Shown here: positions 48,701 through 61,400 of the stretch, one piece after another
How positions within the stretch are numbered: position 1 is the stretch's first letter
Layout of the letters: each line of letters opens with the position of its first letter
Assembly (NCBI GenBank): GCA_014549065.1
Contig: JACDOX010000086.1
Span: 2,511,455 to 2,575,454, forward strand
From: Cardinalis cardinalis
Taxonomy: Eukaryota; Chordata; Aves; Passeriformes; Cardinalidae
DNA length: 64,000 nt
Direction of reading: 5' to 3'
Notes under the pieces: generated by a model
What the model saw: only the letters and a program-made list of their open reading frames with translations
The model's database searches: none
What the model was told of the DNA's origin: nothing
Translations under genes and position numbers: made by a program

Positions 48701-51535
48701 CAAGATAGGCTGCACAAGATAGCAGCATGAGAAAACTGGAATATGTTGTACCTCATTAACCACGCCTCTTATCAAGACTCTACTGTGCCTTCTCCTAAAC
48801 AGACACTCCTTCATTTTTGGGTGAAATCCAAAAAGCACATATTTCAATTGAAACCAAAATAATTTAAATAACTTTGATCTCAGCCTTATTATTTGTATAG
48901 CACCCAAACCATTGCAGCATATTTGTGTACTAAACAAAACCTGCTTCATGTACAGCTAACAAACTAAAGCTTACAAGCAAATAAAATACAGTAGCCTTGC
49001 ACACAGCCCTGAAGTCAATAGGAATAACCAGATTGAACACTTCAGAATTTAAGCCTTAATAAGAAGAGCAACTACAGTGAAAAAAATAAATGCTATAATC
49101 AACCTCATCTTATAATTACTTTTTTTTTAACAGTATCTTAACAGTGCAAAACTCCTTTGTTTTCTCTTTAACTCTTGATAATAAATTATTATGTATGTGC
49201 TGTTCCAGAAACACACAGTAATTCACCTCTGCTAAAAGCATCTCTCTATTCTAAGCAGCAGGAGATTCTTCTAAATCTCATTACATTCAATGGACAGACA
49301 CTCAGCAATTAGTTGGAAGCATCAACCAAACCATGACAATAAAGGGTCCAGATCTGTGATAGTCATTATTTATTGATCAGTGTGGATAATTTTATATTCA
49401 TATTGTCACATATTCTAACCAAATTTTATTCTTAGTAGTATCACAAAACTAAATGAAAAGCACTCCAAAATTCAAGGTTCCAAGTACTCTGTGCAGTATA
49501 TTTAGAGCAGCACCTACAGAATCAGATACTTTCAAATAAACTTAGTTCCACACCACACTTTCTGCCAAAGTGTACTTTTTTTTAACCCCTAATCCAGACA
49601 GAGAGATAATTTCAGTTTTCACTAAAAATAAGGTAATTACATTACATTCTTCTTTTACTATGAAGAATCTGCACCACAGACTTGAAGTATATAATGCAAA
49701 ACAGATTAAACTGAACACTTACCCACACTGAGTTTTTTATGTGGTAACACAAAAAGTAATGAATTTAAGTACCAATGAAAGATACTCAGATGAAACATTA
49801 GAAAATGTATAATAATGACAACAGGACACTAGAACAGATTGGTTCAGGAAATGCCACCATCTCCATCACTTTTCTTTCAAAACCAGTTAGACAAACGTCT
49901 GTCACACTGGTTTAGCCACAGTTTGATCCTGCCTTGCAGCCCAAGGAAAGCACTAGCTGACCTCTCCAAGTCCTCTCCCAGTCCTTTGCTCTACAGTCTT
50001 TAATTTCTGCCACTCAGACAAGTATTGTGGACACAACACAGTGTTTACCTTATGGTATCCAATGTTCTTTATGAATTTCAAATGCTAATAAAGGAAATAA
50101 TAACAAGCAACAGGGAACGAGTACATCAGCCAACACATATATATCTTGAGTTTGTTCAGGCACTCATATTCATTCCTGAACACTTGAGCAGAGTGTAGTT
50201 ACTGGCTTATAAATATATGCTCCACCACATCATATTATAATATCCCAGAATTAATTTACCTCAGAAAAATGTCTCCCTGTGGGCTTTGTGCATATGTATT
50301 TGTTTCCAAGTAATGGATATCTCAAACACCATAACAGTTGCAAACCAAAAATAATAATTTTTAAAAGCTGCTTATGTCCATTTTCTTCCTTCTTTTAAAA
50401 AATAAGTTAAGGGGTGATTTGAAAAATTCTTTTCGATAAATGCTTGGCAGCTACATGCTCCCCATAGCTATTGTCTTCATCTAAAATGCTAATCAGCTGA
50501 CAGAACCAGATACCTATGGAAAAAACCCTCATATGCAGGTTAGGCCCTCATGCAGAATTTTAAAGAGATGTCAGGGTAAAGTCACTTGTGATTGCCTAGG
50601 GATTATTTCTATTGCCAGACTAAAACCAGGAACACACTGTGCTATTTGATAACCATCGTAAATTTGGTTCCGTAAAAGGCTGATTTACAGATTGATTTTA
50701 AATGCCAATGAAATAAGAATAAAAGAATGGTAGACATTATCAGAAAGCCAATTCCTTATGTCACAAACAATCAAGCACGCAAGAGAAAGTCCAATGCATT
50801 CTGAAACTTGAAAAAGTTCATATCAAAAAGTAGAAGTTAATTTACATAGGAACTGTTAAAAACAAATTGAAAAACCCAAACCCAAGTTAACAGGCCTCTC
50901 ACAGTGGATCAAGAATATAGAAGTTCATAACTTTCCTCAGGCTTGACTTGTAGAAGAGTTACTGGTATTAGACAAAAAAAACTTGTAAGGACTCAAATAT
51001 AAAATTGAGCACACAAAGTATGGAACATCTGAATGTTTAATAATGCATTATTCTTGAACAGAATAGTATTATTGAGTAAAATTTAATGCAATGAAAATAT
51101 GGAAGCCTTGTACCTCATTTCTTTTTGGGTAATTTTAGTAGCTTTTATAGCTATTCATGATGGTCTCTCCTGCTGCAAAAGACTGAGGTACAAGCATAGA
51201 AGTTTTCAAAGAGGAGCAAACATAAAATCAGAGAAACAAAACAGGAATGTTTTTAACTATTTCTTTTTCAGAAACAAAAACTGATTTGGAAAACAAATAC
51301 TTGTTTTGAAAATCACAAAAATCAACANGGGAAATGAGTAAAAATTGCTACTAACTGAATGGAATTTGTAAAAATCAAGGAGACAATGCTTGGGGAATGA
51401 GGTAAATATTCTTACATGAAACAAGCTGTAACATAACCACAGCACAATACTGTAACTCTGGAGGTACTGTGCCACTCAGTGATCAAAGCCAATNCAGAAT
51501 TACAGTTAATGTGAAAGGACTACTCAAAAAATCCA

Positions 51536-51652
51536 GTGGGAAAGGGGCCTTGGGAATCCGCTCTCAGTGACCTTGCTCTGAGCAGGAGGGTTAGATCAGC
51601 TGACCTAAAGAGGTCCCTTTCAACCCCACCCATCCTGATTCTGAAATTATGT
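51536..51652 (+). mobile_element. CR1 LINE fragment (3' end)
   Basis: The plus strand reads cagtgaccttgctctgagcagg, then gggttagatcagctgacct and agaggtccctttcaaccc, ending gattctgaaatt. This is the sense 3' end of CR1, including the degenerate terminal ATTCTATG-type repeat. It lies antisense to the gene. It is short, 5'-truncated and diverged. Confidence 0.8.
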
Positions 51653-54600
51653 CTAAAACTGCCTTTTTAATTTTATTTCACTAATAACCTTCTGGTTATG
51701 TTGCACCAAAAGTCCTCCAACNTCATTCTGAAATGCAGTGACACCAAAATACTACAGGTTCAGTTGTAGCAGCCTACAAACTTCTAACTTCTTGTGGCTC
51801 AAGACAGAAACTATCTTTAGCCTTTTAGCATTAAGAATATGTCTATTTTTGGACTGGAAATTGCAGTTCATAAAACAAAGATTAGCAAAGTCCTCCACTC
51901 TCTCTGCAGGGATATGACAGGTAAAACAACGAAATTATCTTGATGGTATCTTGACGTTTAATAACAGGTTTACAAAATTTTTTAAAATTAAAAGCTTCCT
52001 TTCCCTGACCTAAAGTCTGACTAACAGAAAGCCCCTATTTATCCCAAAATGCTCAGCAATCAAGGTTAGTCTCTGACATTGCTCTGACAATGTTAAGATA
52101 ATCAGTGCTGGCAAGATTGGCCTGAAGCCATCAGACACCACTCCATGAGCAGCCCTCCACACCACTGCTCTGCCACACAATTTCCTCTGTGTCAAAAGTC
52201 TTGGCTATCACACAAGGCTCATCTCCTCATAAGAATGCCTACAGCACACACATATGTGTGCAGATATATGTTTAAGATAGCCAGAAGCAAAACAAGGTTT
52301 ATAGAAAGACTTTTGGGTGGGAAAATATATAAGAAATGCAAACTAGGCACTATCTTGCCTGGACTACTTATTCCTGGGCATGGATTACTTTTCTCACCAT
52401 CCTTTCATGAGCTAAATTGTTTTGTAAATTTGCAGTAACTATATGCATGCTTTTTAATTATTATGAAAGACTATTCTCAGGAATACATATTCCCTAGAAC
52501 AGAGCACTTCAACACACGCAGAAGCAAATTATTTCTATTAGGGCTGTTTGCTTACAGAGGGTTCTTCAGAACCCAACTACTTGCAGGCAGAAAGATTCCA
52601 AAGAGGTGTTTAAATTATATCCTTATGTCACTAACTAACTGTGCCTACACTAAGAATACTGAAGCAACCTGAAATGAAGGAGCCCCTGGGAAAATGGGAT
52701 GGCAGGGAATGGATTGCTCACCTAGCAAGTGGCCCTAAAGTAAAAGAACATAATTAAAAATAGGCCATGAACCAGAAGCTGTGCCACAGTAGGCTATGCA
52801 CGATTCCTGAAGGAAGAGTTGGGTACCTTCAATTTACACAGCACTTAGAAAACAAAACAAAAAAGCAGAGTCAGTGTTTCCATCTCCATCTGGTGTTCTC
52901 CTCCTTTTCTAATAAGCTACAAATACACACAGCAGAGGACCTGGCTGAGGGCACTCACTATTTTCGCCTCTCTAACCTGCCCAGCTGTCACAATGCTTTT
53001 TTTGGACCTGATCACTCTGCTTATAGTTTCACATTCCTCAACAGAAACTCCACACCAACAACATTCATCAGGGAAAACTGCCATTTGAGTCAACATTGGA
53101 AGGAATAATGGCCTTCAAGCCCAAAGCTGCATGAATACTGAGAAACAACACCAAATGTACATGACAAACAAGTAACTATCACAGAAGTGCATTCAAATAT
53201 CTTGAGCAGGGTTTGCTCTTTTTTTGAGGCACTCTATTAGTTGATACTTTGCAATACTAAAAACCAAACTAGTTTAAGCTGATGGTGGTAGAAACAAGCT
53301 CCATTGAGCAGCCAGTTTTAAATATTATGTTTTTTCACTTCATATTTCAATGTAGTTACAATGGAATACCAAGCAAATTGCTTGAACTCTGCAAACTTCA
53401 GTCGACAGAGCTGTTTCTGGGTTGTCAAACTGTACACTTTTGTGTCATTCTGTATTTTTCCTCCAGAAGATGAGAATAAGTATTATCATGACAATTTAAA
53501 AAGCAATAAAATGATAGTATATTTGCCATGTTTTGCCATGTCAACTTTATTGGAATTCCATTTTGGCTTCTAAGAACTTAAGTAAACAGATTAAGAACTC
53601 CACAAGCACTACCACCCTCCAGCATATTCTAAAGATTAAAAAATTAAAGTCTGCTAAGTAAGGCTAATTCATGTCAAAGCTTTTAGATTTCTAATAGTAT
53701 CATGAGTTACTGGTGGGTAAGGGAGTAGAAAGAGTAAGCTCCTTAAGAATGTTATGCCCATCTGTGAGTGCCATCTGTCAAAGAAATCCTGCAAGAAGAG
53801 GCTAACAAGGAATCCAGAATATGCCCAGCTGTTGCATTGCAAATTACTACCTATGCTAAAAAACCTTAACACGTAGTTCTAGGCAGATAAATGTTTTCTT
53901 TCCTTTTGATTCTCATTTTAGATATGCAGTCTCTGCTCTTTGCTTTTCTGTACAACCACACACAGTCCCTGAAACAGCTCAGGGCATTGAAAAATTCTGA
54001 GAGTAAACCAAACATAAATTGAGAACTTGTACTGGTTTTGATAAGAACAGTCAAAAAACATTTTACATATTCAATTTTTTAAAATCCACTGCTGATACAA
54101 AGAAAGCAATTCACAGAAGAGTGTTCACTCAGAAGCTTTCTGGACAATCTAAAAAATTTGTAATATATATTCTTATATATGTCTCTCTTTATGTATGTAT
54201 ATCTGTAAAAGGCACACCTACATGTATTTTAATTATCAGGGATATTTATAAGTGCCCTGAGCTTAAGCAAGTTATTAGTTGCAAACCACTAGAAAATTTC
54301 TGGGATTGATCAAGAAACAAACTAACCTGCTGGGTCCATACTGCACCCCACAGCAACTCTTCCTTAGCCTTTTTCTATCTTCCTCCAGGAATAAATACAC
54401 AGATAAAAATGCACTGAGAATTATGGGAGGTGAGGGAAAAGGAGGTCTGTGCAGAAATGAGTCCTGAGATCACTTAATGCTTTTTGTTTTTCCAAAAGAA
54501 GGATATACAGTCTTAATATGAGGTTGATCTTCTCTCTCCCCCATACATTTATTTGATCAGCAATAAAAAACTATTAAAAATGTATTAAAGGGAGGAGGAG

Positions 54601-55440
54601 AAACACAGAAAAAAGTAGAACATATTTTAAGGACACATAAAATATTCAGGAATAGGGAGCACATTACAAAAATTTAAATGAATTGTTTGTTGTTCCTGAG
54701 TTATGTGGGAAACAGAACAAAGATAAGATGCAAAGCTGCAACTAAACCCTGGAGACTAAAAAAAAATAGTTTACAAGGAGAAGAAAACCAATGCCACTCC
54801 AAGGGAACAAATATCTGCATCAAATACTTGCCATAGCTCTTGCAATATGTGAGGAAGCACTGTTATATCCTCTATGTTTTACATGTTTTACTGCTCTTCT
54901 CCCAAGCTAGTAGGGCTTTAGATTTCATATATTTTTTGAAAGACTGCTCAGAAGAAGAAGAATGTTTCTGAAAACAACACTACTACACAGCCACTTGAAT
55001 GTGCTGCATGGAACTTTTGCTTTCTTCGTCCTTTGCCCAATGAAAATTTATTCAGCAGTTACACAGATATTTGGGATTCCTCTTTTTTTTAATGGAAGTC
55101 AGTGCTGTCAGAATATTTACCCCTCTCCAAGAAAAAAAAAGGGGAGGTGGNGAAAAGAACAAAAACAACAGAAGAAAGTATAGCTTTTCCAAATCTGCTT
55201 TCTACTTAACTGTGTCCTAAATTAACAGTATAGAGGTTAAATGCTAATAGCAAAGAAGATTCCTTCCCAGTGAATAAGTAAAAAGTAGAACAGTGAGGAG
55301 CAAAGAACCTACTACTCCTGAAATAATAAAACTAAATTTAGGATAATCTCTCTTGTTTCCCCTCAGCTTGAACACGTTCTTTACTGTGTTGCAAATATAT
55401 GGCATAATATTTATTAGCTCTTGGTTATCCCAAATAACCA

Positions 55441-55525
55441 AACCCCACACAAACAAACAAAAACAACAACAAAACCCCCAAAACACCCAAACAAACAAAC
55501 AAAAAAACAACAAAAAAACCAGAAC
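55441..55525. repeat. A/C-rich low-complexity tract (AAAC/AAC)n
   Basis: About 85 bp are composed almost entirely of A and C in AAC, AAAC and CCCAAA patterns on the plus strand. On the transcribed strand it is a G/T-rich tract. No retrotransposon body could be recognised next to it, so it is called simple sequence and not a poly-A tail. Confidence 0.8.
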
Positions 55526-57835
55526 CATGTTGAAGTAATTCTATTCACAAGCTGTTAAACACAGCAGAAGATACTGCTATTGAACACAAGAAATGCAAAG
55601 TGGTTTTAGGGACAGAGAAAAGGAGAGTAAAAGCCCCTATATACGTGCAATGGAAGGAAGAAAATTCGTCTTTCACCGGAAATTTAAATTATTTAATGGT
55701 ATTATTCATGTGAACCACCAATCTGACCAATGCTGGTATAGGCTGAATCCAAGCCTTGCTGGAGGCAGCAAGAGTGAGTTCCTTACAGGAGTGTACCCAG
55801 GCAGGGCTGTATGCTGACAAGAAACAAGCAACAGGACTGCACCATTTCCTGTGTGCTATTCCACAGCCAGGTGAGAAATCACATCATGACCCTCTCCTGA
55901 AATCCCCAACCAAGACCTCCAGAGGGAGGACAGCCCACAGGGTGGAAGAACCCAGCAGTAGAAAGTGCTGAAGAGGGACATAAATGGCTCTGAATCCATG
56001 ACGAAAGCAGAAATAAAGAAACAAAAAATCCTCTCACCTCTGCCATGATGTGATTTTTTTTTTAATTTGCTAAATCACTCAGGACTCCAAAAACACTTTC
56101 TTAAAGAGTGAGAAGTAAACATTGTGCCTTGTTGCCCAGTTCAGACCTGTGGTGGGAAGGCAGCCCCAAAGCACCACACAACAGGAGCCATGGTGGGCAC
56201 ATCCAAACACAACCAACCTTCCCAAAACCTCAGCACAGAGGGGAGGGCAGAGAGTCACTTCTGTCAGAAACCCTACCCTGACTGCTAAAGGAAGATACAT
56301 TGTACACTATTATTTGGCGTTAGCTTTTCGTTTGTGTTAAGCTAATTTCATGTGAAATTGTAGAGCTTTGTTTCTGACCATGTCCAGGGGGACTGCAAGG
56401 TGAATTAGGAGACTCTCCAGAAGACTCCTGTGCGCCCAATTCTTCTTAAAAGAGGTTTTTTCTTTTATTTTTCTGTTTCAGGACAGGAAAGGGTGTTTTC
56501 CTTTTCGACACTAAAATTACATTCAAAATAACAGATTTCTGGCCTATATAATGAGGGTTTGGATTTTCATTTTGTCAGAGGTTCTTTTACCCTGTCTGGT
56601 TTTCAGACAGAGAATTTCAGTGAGAATTCTGTAAGGAACTGAGGTTCTGATCTTTCACTGACCATGGGATGCCAAACAAGATGTTACAGTCTGGGAATTT
56701 TTTCTCCTCACAAAGACCAGCTCCTTGACCCTTCTTTGCTGTAGAGTATAAACAAGAATGGAAAGGACAGAAAACAGTGAACAGTGAGCAGGATGAGAAG
56801 ATGTGCTTCAAATTCCTAGCCTGCCTGTTGATTATTTAATAACAGCCAATTTTTTTTTTTTCTGTTGGCCCTTTTTACATTTGATGTTCATACAAAAGCC
56901 ATTAACTGCAGAAAGGAGGAGTTTGTCAGAGAGAGGTTTTGAGCCTTGAAAATGCTGAAAAGCAGCACCTTGTGCAGACAGCAGAAGGGGAGGGTGCTAA
57001 GAGTCAGCTGGCGCTCAGGCAAGAGTCAAGTTTGCTGAAGCTCCCAGGTGAACCACAAGCCTGCATCTCAGAGACAACTATGGAAAGTGATTCCAGCTTT
57101 TTCATTTTTAGTCCTATCACTGAATGCAACAACAGAATTCATATCAAGAAGTTACAATGAGACAACATATAGCAGGAAACTACACACGCCACAGCACTGC
57201 TGATTTTTTTATTAGAGTTTAAGGATATGACTGATGTGCCTCAACCACATGTGTTGTACTAAAGAGAGAATCAAATGGAGAACTGCAGCTACTGAATGAA
57301 CACTGTAGCTGAATTCACAATTTTACAAGAAAGTCAGAGAACACTATCCTAGAACAAACAATTATTTAGGAATATTCAAAAGTACAATACACACACCATC
57401 CCTCAAGCTCTCAGAAGTCACTCCTATCTTCCTCTTCTTTGTTTCCCTCTCCCCCATGCTTATTTTCTGTCTGGCCTCCTCACCATTTAAATTGCTGGTC
57501 CCTTGGAGGATCAAAGCTGCTATTTTGAGTCACTTAACCTACAGTTAATCTCATTGTTGCTTGCCTGTTTAAGTGGAATTAGTTGGCCCTGGTGCACCTA
57601 ATGGTTAACAAGGAGTCTGACAGTCCTTGGCTGTGTGTAATGTTACAGAAAGGGCACTTCAGAACTTGCATAATGAGCAGTTTTAGCTAGTTTTGCCATT
57701 ACTTCTTAGAGAATTAAGGGATATGTGACTTAATTAATCATTCTTGTCTAGCTGAGATTGAAGCATTGTTTTTCTTCCTGGAAACCAAATGGAAAGCAAA
57801 ATTTTCAAAGCAAGGAACAGCAATTTCTGACTTAA

Positions 57836-57872
57836 ATTTATAGATGCAAATAGACCTGTTGCATCTATAAAT
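57836..57872. repeat. 14-bp perfect inverted repeat (hairpin)
   Basis: ATTTATAGATGCAA (57836-57849) is the exact reverse complement of 57859-57872, around a 9-base loop, atagacctg. Pairing stops sharply on the outer side. No recognised element surrounds it. Confidence 0.9.
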
Positions 57873-58348
57873 GATTTATTAATATGATACACAGAGTTAA
57901 TAAAAAACTTCCTTTGGACATGTGTTACAGTTGATCTGTAGCAGGAAAAGTCTGAATAAAAAAAACCCCTCTAGTTTTACTTGTTTGAAATTCATTCAGA
58001 AATGTAAAATTAAAGATCTCGGTGCCTGTGCCTCATCTTCAACCAGGCAATCCTTTTCTAAACTCACCACCAGCTAAATGGCTTTCAGCAGAGGGTTTAT
58101 TTTAAAAAATGGAGACTTTTTTCCACCATTCTTCCACAATTTTTATGAACGTTATCAACACCATTACCAAAGCATTATAAGAAAACAATGCTTCCTCAGT
58201 AAGCAATTTACCCACATGCCTACCACTATTCTTTTTCACATATTCTAAGACCGGTTCCTATTCTGTGTTGAAACATCAGAAAGCAATTGCCCGTACTTAA
58301 ACATCAAATTTTTAGTGCCCAATTTGAGATGACCTGTTCTAAATAGCT

Positions 58349-58440
58349 CATAGAATACCAGGTTGGAAAAGACCACAAGGATCATCTGCTCCTACCCTCC
58401 TTGGCAAAAGCACAGTGAAGATAAAGACAGCCAAACCCTG
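58349..58440 (-). mobile_element. CR1 LINE fragment (3' end, diverged)
   Basis: The plus strand reads catagaatacc, aggttggaaaagacc, aggatcatctgctcctacc and ccttggcaaaagcac, the reverse complement of a CR1 3' terminus. The right-hand boundary is uncertain because similarity fades after about 58410. It has no coding capacity. Confidence 0.72.
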
Positions 58441-61400
58441 CAAAACTGATAGCCAACTCAATGCTGGCTCTTGTCATAAACATGACACGGCTTAATATGT
58501 CTACATAAATTGTCTTCTTTCTTCTCATGGCTCTGGAACCACGAAGCATATAAAATTATGTAACAGTGGTTAAGTACTGCCTGCCCAGAACTGAGATTTG
58601 AATGCCACAAATGTTCACTGAAATAAAATCGTGGTTCAAAAAGATCTATTAGACTAGAAATGTACTAAAAAAGTAACACACAGAAGATAAGGCATTCAGA
58701 GTTCTTCTACTTAATATATTATGCTAATGTAATTACCAATTTCAGTAAGATTATTACTGGTGCTATTTCAGTGTTGTACAAACTAGTATCTCACCATCAG
58801 CTACTTTCAGGCAAGAATTCTCATTACCATAAAACAAATTAAGACCAAGCCTGTAGTATGAATCCCACACTAGCATGTGTATCTCAACCATTTCGCTCAC
58901 AAGCTGCATTTTTACCTTAAATGTACATTTGCTTTTCAGGACTGCTGCAATGTCTTCAAGCAGACAGAGAATTTCAATCATAACAGAACTCAAGAACTAC
59001 ATCAGGATTGTGTCAAAATTTCAACAGGATACCAGAAACTGCTTCAATCCAGTTCAAGATGCTCTGTTTTCATGTGGAAACAGGAATTTCCTGATAGTCT
59101 CAGAACAATTCTATTATTTCATCACTCTAGAACAGCAGGATTAGAAGATCCTTTTGATNCTGCCAATAATATTCCATACACATGTTACTCTGCACTGATC
59201 TGGTACTAGGGAACTGAGAGGCAATAATAGAGACAAAACAAGTTTCTGAAATGCTTATTGATCTGAATCACACAAACACAGCCAAAACATTACACAACAT
59301 TTCCTAACCCACATAAATCAGCAACTGCAACGTGAAGACTCACTTGATGCTAAAGTAAAAATCTAGATTTTTTCTTTTCCCCCCTACATGATATCCTCAA
59401 AAAAGCTCCAGTGCGTTAAAGATTATGTGTTAGTTTTGCCAAGACACTTTAAGATACACACATTCAAGTGCACACTGGTGGAAGGAAGACAAAACATTGA
59501 GACAGACAAAGTTTTGGCAGGCACAAACACAGAAAGGTTCTGGCAACATGTTCATAAGGTAAGTAGGGAAATCAGCAATCTGTTTTGCATTCATGTAGTA
59601 TAGTTACTGGCAGAGTACAGGAGTTACTAAACAATAAAAAAAATTACGGGACAGAAATTTTTAATTTTGGTATATTCCCAGAAAAAGTAGGAAAATGATG
59701 AAACAAGCAGAATGGGATAACAAGATTATCTTGCCAGGGAAGCTGCACTGAGCAGCTCCTGTGTTTGTGTTTCTAATGAAGCTGGCATAATTCTCAATTA
59801 CAGACTCTTTTTTTTTTTTAATTTATCATAGACTGTTAAGGTCAAATATCATCATTTATTACAAATCAGTTTTTTAATTCAAATTAGATCTGTGAGAAGG
59901 CATGCAAAGGTCTGGTTTCGAATGATACCACAACACAAAAATATCGCATTACTTTCCATGACATCCTCAGAACTCAAATTATTATTTTTTTGGCAAGACA
60001 CAAGTTAATCCCTCTTAGAATATTCAATTTGCAATCATTATGTTTTACATTTCAGCATTCACAACTCTCCTAAGCATTTGACTGTCAAAAGCAACCATGA
60101 CACTAGTACTACACTCTCAGACAATATTTTCAGAAACTATGATTTTAAAGAAACAAGGTAAGCAAAGGCTGACTCAGTGTTTAAGTAGTGACTTTACAGT
60201 AATTTCTTTTTGAGTCCATTATAAGTGCTGTCACTGTAAATCACATTTTCCTTACGTAAATTTTCTACCATTTTTTGGATTTTACATTCTTAAAAGAAAC
60301 ACCAGTTTTGTGATACAGACGAGTAGGAAGAGAATGTTATTTGGAGCTGTTGCAATAATCAGGCAGAAAACATGTGGACTATACTGACACTAAACAACTT
60401 TCACTTCCTGAAACATAATGTGTAATTCTTAGAATTATTACAAGGAATCCCACATTATTCCATGCAAACACTGGAAGCAACATCCGAATTCCTTTGTGTG
60501 CACAATTCACCAGAATTGGGTAATTTTTGTCACAGCATTATGGATTGAGACACAATTCCGTATTAAAATTTTTTTAATTTTTCTCACATGAGAGAAAGTG
60601 TCACTGAAAGAACAAATGACAGTACTAGGAAAGGTATTGAAAATAAGCTGGCCAAAGAAGAGATGACTGCATAGTGCTGAAAGAAGTAGTAAAATCAGAG
60701 GAAGATTATTACTGCTGATCCTCTGAGATAAGTTTGAAACTGATTTAGCATTTTAGCTTTAAAACCTAGCATAAAAATAAATGCACACTCATAAAATGTG
60801 CAGATACCACAAAGCTGAAAAGCAGCAGTAACAGCAGGGAAGACTGGAATATCACACATACAGAAATGACTAAACTGAAGACTATCATAANAGAAATCAG
60901 ATTACACTTAACAGTGTAAAATGAAAATACATTCCTGGTGAGTGTAACAGCAGAAACTTCTCTTATACACCAAGAGCTTATCAACTGCAAGTGATAGAGA
61001 AGGAACTTTGTACACCAAATCATTATTTCACATCTCTACCTTTACAGTGTGATGGAACCGTGGCTCTTGGTTTTGCTGGGAGAAATATTCTAGCAGAGTG
61101 AGAAATACTGCAGTTAGAACACAAGTTCCTTCCAAAACGTCATCTCATATAATATTTACAATCCTTGGCATTAAAATTGTATCAAGCTGTCTGACAACTC
61201 AAAAGATTAAAAAACAACCTGAAGAATGACCATAGTCAACATTGTCATGAAACATTATTTCTAAAGTTCTTATCTGTAAAAGAAATCCCTAAAATTTTGA
61301 CTTACATATAAAGAAACTCCAATCAGGCTACCCAATATGTCAAAATGTAACTTTTGCTCTGATAGTATGAAATGAAACAAACCAAAACCAAGTAGTGGTG

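Noticed and set aside
48198..48949. Cluster of minus-strand open frames (84, 76 and 120 codons) that look protein-like
   Set aside because: They lie in three overlapping frames, none matches a protein family I know, and no splice or poly-A context supports a retrocopy.
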